Assembly (NCBI GenBank): GCA_030042915.1
Contig: JASHYS010000142.1
Location: 1-5,334, forward strand
Source of the DNA: Acidobacteriaceae bacterium
GTDB lineage: Bacteria > Acidobacteriota > Terriglobia > Terriglobales > Acidobacteriaceae
DNA length: 5,334 bases
Direction of reading: 5' to 3'
This document shows positions 1 to 5,158 of the stretch, one piece after another. Under the pieces are notes generated by a model. That model saw nothing but the letters and a program-made list of their open reading frames with translations, searched no databases and was not told the origin of the DNA. How positions within the stretch are numbered: the first letter of the stretch is position 1; every line of letters begins with the position of its first letter. A program made the translations under genes and the position numbers.

Positions 1-510
1 ATTCTTTACCGTGTATTTCTGCTCGACAACACTTTGCAGGTGGATCTCTCCTTCTGGCCCGGCTCAGAATTCCGCGCCATTGGCCCCACATTCAAATTGG
101 TTTTTGGCACCGCCGGAGAGCCGGTTCCCGCGCCGGTTCCTGATGCGAAGGACCTGATCGGAATGGCGTGGCTCTACGCACTGCACGTGCGTTCGAGTAT
201 TGCGCGCTGCCGTTCTTTGCAGGCAGAACATATGCTGAGCGGAATGCGAGACAACGTGCTTGCGCTGGCATGTAAGCGGCATGGGATGGCGGCAGTGCAG
301 GGGAGGGGACTGGACGATCTGCCCGAAGAAGAAAGGGTGCGAGCCGCTGAATGCTTGGCTTGCTCCATGGAGCCGGCTGAACTCAAGCGCGCTTTTCAGG
401 TCACGGTGGGCGCCCTGCTCGCAGAATTGCGGCATGCCGACGCCGGCATGGCCGCGAAGTTAGAGCGCCCACTGAGTCTGATGGTGAATAGCCAATGCAA
501 CCCAGATTAA
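1..510 (+). CDS. Nucleotidyltransferase-fold protein, 3' part (5' end outside window)
   Basis: The frame is open from the first base, so the gene starts upstream; 169 residues are visible. The TTG at 34 is not a credible start because conserved-looking sequence precedes it (LYRVFLLDNTLQVDLSFWP). The hydrophobic strand LQVDLSF fits the strand that carries the third catalytic Asp in the polymerase-beta-like nucleotidyltransferase superfamily (aminoglycoside adenylyltransferase/MNT type). The Gly-Ser...Asp-X-Asp part of the active site would lie before the window and cannot be checked. After the strand comes a short loop (EFRAIGPTFKLVFG), a Pro-rich turn, and a helical C-terminal region with many Ala, Leu and Arg (about residues 55-165), as in the helical domains of stand-alone nucleotidyltransferases. 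It would transfer a nucleotide to a small molecule, protein or RNA; the substrate is unknown. Its last 16 bases overlap the next gene, suggesting co-translation. Assignment is from motif and pattern memory only. Confidence 0.72.
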   Translation: MLYRVFLLDNTLQVDLSFWPGSEFRAIGPTFKLVFGTAGEPVPAPVPDAKDLIGMAWLYALHVRSSIARCRSLQAEHMLSGMRDNVLALACKRHGMAAVQGRGLDDLPEEERVRAAECLACSMEPAELKRAFQVTVGALLAELRHADAGMAAKLERPLSLMVNSQCNPD

Positions 511-770
511 AGGTCGCTGTCATGGCCGACGGGCGCCTGACCGTAGAAGGCAAACCTGCCACGATCGAGTCGCTTCGAGAATCGCTGAAGAGACTGGCCG
601 AGGGGAAGGGTGTCGCCTGGTACTACCGAGAAGGAGGCGGTTCCGATGCTCCGCCAATCGCGAGGCAAGCGATCCAGGCGATTATCGATGCGTGTCTTCC
701 GGTCAGGCTGTCGAGCCGCCCGGACTACTCCGATGCCATCGGTCCGGATGGCAAGCCACTCAAGCAGTAA
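495..770 (+). CDS. Small uncharacterised protein, 91 aa, ExbD-like alpha/beta pattern
   Basis: A 91-residue soluble protein with no signal peptide or membrane segment. The order is strand (LKVAVMADGRLTVEGKPA, about 5-22), helix (TIESLRESLKRLAE, 23-36), strand (VAWYYRE, 40-46), a Gly/Pro loop, helix (IARQAIQAIIDACLP, 55-69), strand (VRLSSRPDYSDAIG, 70-83). This resembles small hypothetical proteins with a V-W-Y-Y-R-E core and recalls the periplasmic domain of ExbD/TolR, but the ExbD transmembrane helix is absent. No function is assigned. The start at 495 overlaps the upstream gene by 16 bases and has no good ribosome site of its own, so it would rely on translational coupling. ATG at 522 has AAAGG at 509-513 with 8-base spacing and would give 82 residues, but would remove most of the first strand; I prefer 495 on fold grounds. 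It probably forms a transcription unit with the nucleotidyltransferase. Confidence 0.68.
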   Translation: MQPRLKVAVMADGRLTVEGKPATIESLRESLKRLAEGKGVAWYYREGGGSDAPPIARQAIQAIIDACLPVRLSSRPDYSDAIGPDGKPLKQ

Positions 771-808
771 GGACGCGCGAGCGCGGTTCGAGCACGAATC
801 CAGCGTCC
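771..808. terminator. Imperfect hairpin in convergent gap, possible bidirectional terminator
   Basis: GGACGC (771-776) and GCGTCC (803-808) are perfect inverted arms. They enclose a second small hairpin, TTCG (787-790) and CGAA (795-798). The element starts right after the stop of the small + strand gene and sits before the end of the convergent DUF1254 gene, where a shared terminator is expected. There is no clear T-run on either side, so it is not a canonical intrinsic terminator. Confidence 0.25.
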
Positions 809-841
809 GCTCAGTTCAATAGAGTGCAGAGTATTTCGATC

Positions 842-2179
842 CTACGGCAAGCGTTCGAGCGCCGGCGGCTGCCAGGTTCCGTTGAGGATGGCTTCTTTGG
901 GCCAGTAAAGGCGAATGGTGAGATTGAACGGTCCGTCACCCGCGGGGAGCCAGTTGGATTCACGATCAAGCTCCGGGTCCTGGCCCTGAATATAGAGATC
1001 GAGCGAGCCGTCCGCGTTGAACTTCAGCCGATCGCGGTCACCAATTGCGTAGCGGTTGAGAGGATTCGCGATGAAATAGCCGTCCTTGTCGTAGGCGGTG
1101 AGCGACCAGAAAGCCAGTACCGGCGGCAGTTGCCCCTTATCGAAGTGCATGCGGTAGCGCATGGAGCCATTGAGCGGCTGACCTGAGCTATCGGCAAAGT
1201 TGCTAACGTAGACGGCGTCTTCAGGGGGATTTGCCCCCAAGGCGAGGCGAGCGGTAATGGCGCGGCTTACATAGTCGGTTCCGTAGCGGCCGACATTTTT
1301 AATAAACGTGTTCCAGCCTGGTTTGGCTTGGTTGGAATGGGCGACGAATCCCTCAACAAGTGCGGAACCATCGCGACCGCCCTCATTCACCGCCTGCAAA
1401 TGATCGGGCGTGAGCCGCGTGGGGTCAAAGTCCTGACCCGGAATGATGCCGATGCGGGCGAGGCTGGCGACCATGGCGGCATCGCCGGGGTGCGGCGGAT
1501 TGGCTTTCATGGCTTCGGCAAAGGCGGTGAAGAACTCAACCGGCGTCATCGCCTTCACGCGGTCCGGCGGGGTCAAGTCGCCCGATTTCCCAAACGCGAG
1601 CGCGGAACCGAGCTTCTGCTCTCCGTCAGGGTACGCACTCAGCGGCATGATGCGCATCCCATGTTGAAACGCGTGCACGCTTTCGTAGTCCGACGGGCCG
1701 TTGGTTTGGGTGCGGCCCAGAAGCCAGACGAGATTGGTCGGTGCGTCGTAGCGCGTCACGTGGTCGGGAAGCGTGCCCTTCCAGCCGGGCCCCACAAATG
1801 CGAACCATGCCTCTGCGGTCCCGGTGGTTCGCTTGCCGGGATCGGCGAAGGTTTCGGTCCATGCATCCATAAACTGCAAGAGGTAGAAGCGGCCGACTGA
1901 GTCGGGAACGTGAATGAGGATCGGCTCCTTTTCGAGATCAAGCCACGCCATCGAGTAGAGCGTGTCGGCGTTCGGCCGAACGACCTTGCGTGTGTCGGGA
2001 CGCGGAAACTGCGGAACGTGCGTGAACTCATTCAGAGGTTGGCCGGCGCGCGTCTCTTCAACCAGCACCAGGGGATAGGCATAGATGTAGGCGCGCTCTG
2101 CGACACTGCGGAGATCAGCGGAGGTGGTCTGGGCGTGGAGCGCGGCGGCAGCCAGCAGCGCGGTCGAAGCGAGACTCAT
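842..2179 (-). CDS. Exported DUF1254/DUF1214 domain protein, 445 aa
   Basis: The N-terminus is a hydrophobic stretch ending LHAQ (residues 1-17), consistent with a Sec signal peptide cut after Ala16, so the protein should be periplasmic or secreted. The DUF1254 domain follows (about 25-170): AERAYIYAYPLVLV, then the typical VRPNADTLYSMAWLDL (67-82) and RFYLLQFMDAWTE. The C-terminal DUF1214 domain (about 320-430) shows FWSLTAYDKDGYFI, NRYAIGDR (375-382), NWLPAGDGPF (409-418) and LTIRLYWP (420-427). Length and domain order are normal for the family. The biochemical role is not established; these proteins are common in soil bacteria and often multicopy. The ATG at 2179 has GGAGG six bases upstream. 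The frame just upstream would encode a basic KPTRRLL segment but has no standard start codon (see findings). It lies 111 bases downstream of encapsulin on the same strand, with a promoter candidate of its own. Confidence 0.93.
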   Translation of the reverse strand: MSLASTALLAAAALHAQTTSADLRSVAERAYIYAYPLVLVEETRAGQPLNEFTHVPQFPRPDTRKVVRPNADTLYSMAWLDLEKEPILIHVPDSVGRFYLLQFMDAWTETFADPGKRTTGTAEAWFAFVGPGWKGTLPDHVTRYDAPTNLVWLLGRTQTNGPSDYESVHAFQHGMRIMPLSAYPDGEQKLGSALAFGKSGDLTPPDRVKAMTPVEFFTAFAEAMKANPPHPGDAAMVASLARIGIIPGQDFDPTRLTPDHLQAVNEGGRDGSALVEGFVAHSNQAKPGWNTFIKNVGRYGTDYVSRAITARLALGANPPEDAVYVSNFADSSGQPLNGSMRYRMHFDKGQLPPVLAFWSLTAYDKDGYFIANPLNRYAIGDRDRLKFNADGSLDLYIQGQDPELDRESNWLPAGDGPFNLTIRLYWPKEAILNGTWQPPALERLP

Positions 2180-2185
2180 CAGCAG

Positions 2186-2190
2186 CCTCC
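2186..2190 (-). promoter_or_regulatory. Shine-Dalgarno GGAGG for the DUF1254 gene
   Basis: GGAGG on the minus strand lies 6 bases before the ATG at 2179. This strong site supports that start, even though the resulting signal peptide lacks the usual basic residues at its N-terminus. Confidence 0.7.
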
Positions 2191-2214
2191 GAGTCGGCTT
2201 ACATGGATGGGACT

Positions 2215-2244
2215 ATTGTGCGATTGCTCCTGTGAAAATCGCAA
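2215..2244 (-). promoter_or_regulatory. Candidate sigma70-like promoter for the DUF1254 gene
   Basis: On the minus strand, TTGCGA (2244-2239, 4 of 6 matches to TTGACA) is followed by an 18-base spacer and CACAAT (2220-2215, 4 of 6 matches to TATAAT). The expected transcript start would be near 2208, leaving a leader of roughly 28 bases that contains the GGAGG ribosome site. This suggests the gene can be expressed separately from the encapsulin operon upstream of it. Assigned by eye only. Confidence 0.4.
2219..2243. repeat. Inverted repeat TGCGATT-N11-AATCGCA, operator-like
   Basis: Perfect 7-base arms at 2219-2225 and 2237-2243 are separated by 11 bases. The arms overlap the -35 box and touch the -10 box of the candidate DUF1254 promoter, the usual place for a repressor site. 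It could alternatively form an RNA hairpin at the end of the encapsulin transcript, but no T-run follows on the minus strand, so it is a poor intrinsic terminator. The binding protein is unknown. Confidence 0.35.
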
Positions 2245-2290
2245 CCTTTGATCGAGACCGGCAGACGAGGATCTTCGCGGCGAGATTCAC

Positions 2291-3103
2291 TTACTTCGAT
2301 TTTTTCGCCGGCGACAACACCACTGAGGCCTCGCTGGTGAAGACGCGGAACGCGAACGTCTCCTGCAGATACAGGCGCACCACGGCATCAGTGTGGCTGA
2401 GGTAGCCGATGGAAATGTCCTGGCCGAGGTCAAGCTCGAAATCGCCGCCGCGCATGGTGAGCACGAACGCTCCCTCAATGGCCGGCGCCCATACCAGGTC
2501 GCCATCGACAATATGCTTCACGTGTTCCAGAACCGGGTAGCCATGATCGCGAGTCTCGGTGAGCGCCGTGTACTGGGCGGCTCCAAACGCAACCGAGTAC
2601 GGTCCGTTGACGCCGACCAGTCGCAGCTGGCTGAGTGCGTGCGCCACGGCATCGGGATAGTCGCGCACATCGGGAGGCAGCGCGACCACCGGATTGCTGG
2701 TGCCCTCGCGAATTCCCTGAACCTCGCCCTGGCGGTAGCCATTGAAAATGGCGCGGTCTTCGGCAAAAGCGATCTTCATCGCGGCGTCCTTGGCGGGCTG
2801 CCAATCGGAGTCGTTCGATCCACGCTCCACATCGTCGATGTCCTGGCGCTTGAGCTCAAACGGCACGCGCAGCTCCACCATGGGTTTCACCTCGCGCTTG
2901 TGCGCGAGGATGCCCTGCGCCGGAGCGGTGATCGGCAGCAGGTGGCCCGTGGCCACGCCGGGCAAAGCTACGCCACCGGCCGCGGGAACGTCCACAAGCC
3001 GCCGTCCGGCCATGTACCGCTTCAGCGTCCTCGTCGTTTCTTCTTCAATCTGCGACCATGCCGCACTGGAGATAGGCGCCAGCTCGCGATGGAGGTTATT
3101 CAT
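2291..3103 (-). CDS. Family 1 encapsulin nanocompartment shell protein
   Basis: A 270-residue protein that forms a hollow icosahedral shell in the cytosol from an HK97 phage-type fold; relatives of this length usually assemble 60 copies (T=1). Recognisable segments are the N-terminal helix region LHRELAPISSAAWSQIEEE (4-22), GRRLVDV (33-39), the E-loop region with PMVELRVPFEL (74-84), IDDVERG (89-95), the P-domain helix with AFAEDRAIFNG (112-122), VNGPYSVAF (165-173), the pore-loop region around 185-204, and the very typical GGDFELDLGQDISIGY (219-234), ending VRLYLQETFAFRVF (242-255). A short Lys-rich tail follows (SPAKKSK). By recalled alignment with Thermotoga maritima encapsulin, the flavin-stacking Trp87 is Gln87 here. 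The gene overlaps the end of the peroxidase cargo gene by 8 bases (ATGAATAA), implying coupled translation. No pore, fold or interface region appears lost. Confidence 0.96.
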   Translation of the reverse strand: MNNLHRELAPISSAAWSQIEEETTRTLKRYMAGRRLVDVPAAGGVALPGVATGHLLPITAPAQGILAHKREVKPMVELRVPFELKRQDIDDVERGSNDSDWQPAKDAAMKIAFAEDRAIFNGYRQGEVQGIREGTSNPVVALPPDVRDYPDAVAHALSQLRLVGVNGPYSVAFGAAQYTALTETRDHGYPVLEHVKHIVDGDLVWAPAIEGAFVLTMRGGDFELDLGQDISIGYLSHTDAVVRLYLQETFAFRVFTSEASVVLSPAKKSK

Positions 3104-4178
3104 TTTTTGCTCCCTTCAACGATCCGATTCTGAGAGATCCCATATCGACCTGGTCTACTCCGGGCGACCCATCGCCCACGGCCGCCGCATCAGGCTCCGG
3201 CGACGCGGCCGCAGCATCGGCGACCGGCCCAGAAACGCCGATATTGTCGAGAAACGTCGTGGTGGGCACGAAAAACAGGCTGCCCGTCACCGCGCGGCTG
3301 AAGTCAAGAATGCGATCGTAATTGCCCGGCGGCCGGCCGACGAACATATTCTCGAGCATGGTTTCCGTGACGCGCGGCGTACGGCAGTAGCCGATGAAAT
3401 AGGTTCCAAACTCGCCGTGCCCCGGCCGCCCGAAAGGCATGTTGTCGCGCAGAATCTGCAGCTGTTTTCCGTTTTCCTCGATGACCGTCAGCGCGTTGTG
3501 AGCGGAAGCGGGTTTCTCGGCGTCACTCAGCTCGACGTCGGAAAGTTTCTTCCGGCCGATGATGTGCTCCTGGACCTCGACGGGAAGCGCATTCCATCCC
3601 TTCATGTCGTGCAGATATTTCTGCACGATCACGTAGCTGCCGCCGCTGAAGGTTGGATCCTCGCCACCCACGATCGCCGCTTCGGCAGCAGCCTCGCCGC
3701 GAGGATTCTCGGTGCCATCGACAAAACCCAGCACATCGCGATCGTCGAAATAGCGAAAACCATGCACCTCGTCGGCCACCGAAACCGCATCGCCGGCGGC
3801 GTCCATGATCTGCGTCGCCAGCTCGAAACACAGATCCATGCGCTTGGCGCGAATATGGAACAGAATGTCGCCGGGAGTGGAAACGGCGTGCCGGCCATCC
3901 GCGCGAATCTCGCGAAACGGGTGAAGCTGTGCGGGACGCGGCGCGCCAAAAAGGCGGTCCCACGCATCCGACCCGAATCCGGCCACGCAGGTAAGTCCCG
4001 CCTCGATGTCGCGAAAATCCACGGCGCGGACCAGACCGGCGAGGTCCGAGCACAGCGAACGCACATGCGCCGCGCTCTGCTGGTCAGGACGCATGCACAG
4101 TACCAGGAAAATCGCCGCTCGCGTCAGCGGAGAGACAACAGCCTGCGGATCTGTGAGTTCATTGAGCTGTGTGGGCAC
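3096..4178 (-). CDS. Encapsulin-associated Dyp-type haem peroxidase (cargo)
   Basis: A 360-residue Dyp-type peroxidase, which uses haem and hydrogen peroxide to oxidise dyes, phenolics or other reductants. The N-terminal ferredoxin-like half runs from SPLTRAAIFLVL (16-27) through GFGSDAWDRLFG (67-78). The signature GFVDGTEN (151-158) gives catalytic Asp154 (GXXDG motif). His227 in ASAHN is the likely proximal haem ligand, and Arg244 with Asn246 in ILRDNMPFG are the likely distal residues; all are present. FGTYFIGYCRTP (257-268) and MFVGRPPGNYDRILDF (278-293) are typical of the encapsulated (B/P-type) class. After the domain comes an Ala/Pro/Asp linker (about 313-345) and the targeting peptide SLRIGSLKG (348-356). 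The start is GTG at 4178: an in-frame TGA at 4202 and no other start codon between leave it as the only choice that keeps the conserved N-terminus. CAGGT just upstream is a weak ribosome site. It is first in the operon with encapsulin. Confidence 0.96.
   Translation of the reverse strand: MPTQLNELTDPQAVVSPLTRAAIFLVLCMRPDQQSAAHVRSLCSDLAGLVRAVDFRDIEAGLTCVAGFGSDAWDRLFGAPRPAQLHPFREIRADGRHAVSTPGDILFHIRAKRMDLCFELATQIMDAAGDAVSVADEVHGFRYFDDRDVLGFVDGTENPRGEAAAEAAIVGGEDPTFSGGSYVIVQKYLHDMKGWNALPVEVQEHIIGRKKLSDVELSDAEKPASAHNALTVIEENGKQLQILRDNMPFGRPGHGEFGTYFIGYCRTPRVTETMLENMFVGRPPGNYDRILDFSRAVTGSLFFVPTTTFLDNIGVSGPVADAAAASPEPDAAAVGDGSPGVDQVDMGSLRIGSLKGAKNE
3110..3116 (-). promoter_or_regulatory. Shine-Dalgarno AAGGGAG for encapsulin, inside the peroxidase gene
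   Basis: AAGGGAG on the minus strand ends 6 bases before the encapsulin ATG at 3103. The same bases are the Lys355 and Gly356 codons and the first base of the Ala357 codon of the peroxidase, at the end of its shell-targeting peptide. The strong site would allow shell synthesis in excess of cargo. Confidence 0.75.
3111..3137 (-). other. Encapsulin cargo-loading peptide SLRIGSLKG
   Basis: Residues 348-356 of the peroxidase match the known C-terminal targeting signal of encapsulated Dyp peroxidases (consensus close to SLGIGSLKG), with Arg in place of the first Gly. It binds a hydrophobic groove on the shell inner face and directs packaging. Four residues (AKNE) follow it. Confidence 0.9.
3144..3242 (-). 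other. Low-complexity linker between peroxidase domain and targeting peptide
   Basis: Residues about 313-345 are rich in Ala, Asp, Pro, Gly and Val (for example ADAAAASPEPDAAAVGDG) and should be disordered. Such linkers tether cargo to the shell wall while leaving the enzyme mobile in the lumen. The base composition is accordingly very GC-rich. Confidence 0.7.
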
Positions 4179-4182
4179 GCCG

Positions 4183-4329
4183 GTTACCTGTTTGCCGGTT
4201 CATGTGCAGTCGCTTTCATCCTAAATGCGCGGCCCGGGTTTTATGGCCCTCAACCCTTTCCCAGGGCGTTCCACCAGTTGACGCGCGTCCCATCATTTGA
4301 GAAGCTAGAGAGTGACGAGCTCAGGTAAC
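4183..4329. repeat. CAGGTAAC element in front of both divergent genes
   Basis: GTTACCTG at 4183-4190 (CAGGTAAC when read towards the peroxidase) and CAGGTAAC at 4322-4329 (read towards the IclR gene) form a widely spaced inverted pair, one copy near each start codon. They could be half-sites for a shared regulator. The copy before the peroxidase includes its AGGT ribosome-site candidate, and an 8-base match in 167 bases can arise by chance. Confidence 0.25.
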
Positions 4330-4334
4330 GAAAC

Positions 4335-4340
4335 AAAGGA
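4335..4340 (+). promoter_or_regulatory. Shine-Dalgarno AAAGGA for the IclR gene
   Basis: AAAGGA ends 5 bases before the ATG at 4346 and fixes that start for the regulator. Confidence 0.65.
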
Positions 4341-4345
4341 TCAAC

Positions 4346-5158
4346 ATGCGAGACGCCGCTCCTCAAGGCACTTACAAAGTTCAGGCCCTCGATCGGGCCT
4401 TTGCCGTACTGGATCTGCTTGGCGAAAGTGAAACCCCCCTGGGCCTGGCGCAAGTAGCCGCCTCGCTGCAGTTGCACAAGAGCACCGCGCACCGCTTCCT
4501 CATGGTTTTGGAGCGGCACCGCATGGTGGAGCGCACCGCCAACGGCAAATTCCGCCTCGGCCTGCGGCTCTTCGACTTTGGGAACCGCGCCATTGAGCAG
4601 TACGACCTGCGCGATCGGGCACAGCCCCACTTGCGGCGCCTGGTGGCCGAAACCGAGGAGACAGCGCACCTGGCCCTGCTCGAGGCTGCGCGCGTCATCT
4701 ACATCGACAAGATCGAGCCTACCCGCGCAGTACGGATGATCACGCGCATCGGCGCCAGCAATCCCGTCCACTGCACGTCGGTGGGCAAGGCCATGCTGGC
4801 GTTTCTGCCGCCCGAACGCGCTGCCGAAATCCTGCGCCGCATTCGCTACGAGAGGCTCACTACGCGCACCATCGCCACTCCCGAAGCCCTGCGCGCCGAG
4901 CTCGACAAGACCCGCCGACGCGGCTACGCCGTTGACGATGAGGAGCTGGAAGAGGGCCTGCGCTGCATCGCTGTTCCCGTGCTCGATGCGCAACGACTTC
5001 CGGTTGCGGCTGTCAGTGTGTCGGGCCCGTCCTTCCGTGTCACCGCGCAAAAGCTGCCCTCCATCGCCAACCACCTGCTGCAATGCGTTCGCGGCATTTC
5101 GGTCGACATGGGTTACACACCGGCTGCACGCGCGACACGCACAGCGCTCTCAGCGTGA
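4346..5158 (+). CDS. IclR-family transcriptional regulator
   Basis: A 270-residue DNA-binding regulator of normal IclR-family length. The N-terminal winged helix-turn-helix spans about residues 11-72: VQALDRAFAVLDLL, then PLGLAQVAASLQLHKSTAHRFL with the recognition helix at HKSTAHRFLMVL (44-55), and wing GKFRLGLRLFDFG (67-79). The C-terminal GAF-like effector domain (about 85-255) has AHLALLEAARVIYIDKIE (107-124), the typical HCTSVGKAMLAFLP (142-155) and RRGYAVDDEELEEGLRCIAVPV (split around 191-212), ending with AAVSVSGPSFRV (221-232). Family members bind small carboxylates or aromatic compounds and act as repressors or activators, usually on a neighbouring operon and on themselves. The effector cannot be read from the sequence. 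It is divergent from the peroxidase-encapsulin operon, which is the obvious candidate target by position; the adjoining gene beyond the window is an alternative. Confidence 0.95.
   Translation: MRDAAPQGTYKVQALDRAFAVLDLLGESETPLGLAQVAASLQLHKSTAHRFLMVLERHRMVERTANGKFRLGLRLFDFGNRAIEQYDLRDRAQPHLRRLVAETEETAHLALLEAARVIYIDKIEPTRAVRMITRIGASNPVHCTSVGKAMLAFLPPERAAEILRRIRYERLTTRTIATPEALRAELDKTRRRGYAVDDEELEEGLRCIAVPVLDAQRLPVAAVSVSGPSFRVTAQKLPSIANHLLQCVRGISVDMGYTPAARATRTALSA

Larger units (their letters stand above)
4179..4345. promoter_or_regulatory. Divergent intergenic control region, peroxidase operon / IclR gene
   Basis: The 167 bases between the two divergent starts must contain promoters for both genes. 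TTGACG at 4278-4283 is a possible -35 box for the IclR gene, but I see no good -10 at the right distance. For the operon, TTGAGG on the minus strand (4253-4248) likewise lacks a matching -10. No classical IclR palindrome of the TGGAAAT-N-ATTTCCA type is visible. A GGGTT/AACCC pair (4236-4240, 4252-4256) and the direct repeat GCCGGTT (4179-4185, 4194-4200) are present but short. Confidence 0.5.

Noticed and set aside
34..36. TTG as a start codon for the first gene
   Set aside because: The frame is open to position 1 and the residues before it continue the nucleotidyltransferase strand, so the true start is upstream of the window.
1328..1900. A 190-codon + strand frame opposite the DUF1254 gene
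   Set aside because: Antisense shadow; the minus frame carries the DUF1254 and DUF1214 signatures across this region.
2219..2243. Intrinsic terminator for the encapsulin operon
   Set aside because: The hairpin arms are AT-containing and no T-run follows on the minus strand; its position within a promoter candidate fits an operator better.
4317..4322. GAGCTC palindrome upstream of the IclR gene
   Set aside because: A 6-base palindrome is too common to support a regulatory call.
2742..4328. A 528-codon open frame on the + strand covering the whole peroxidase gene and the first part of encapsulin
   Set aside because: It is antisense to two confidently identified genes, is rich in Arg, His and Ala as expected for a GC-rich shadow frame, and shows no domain pattern.
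4250..5083. A 277-codon minus-strand frame opposite the IclR gene
   Set aside because: The + strand frame has the full IclR domain pattern and a ribosome site; the opposite frame has neither.
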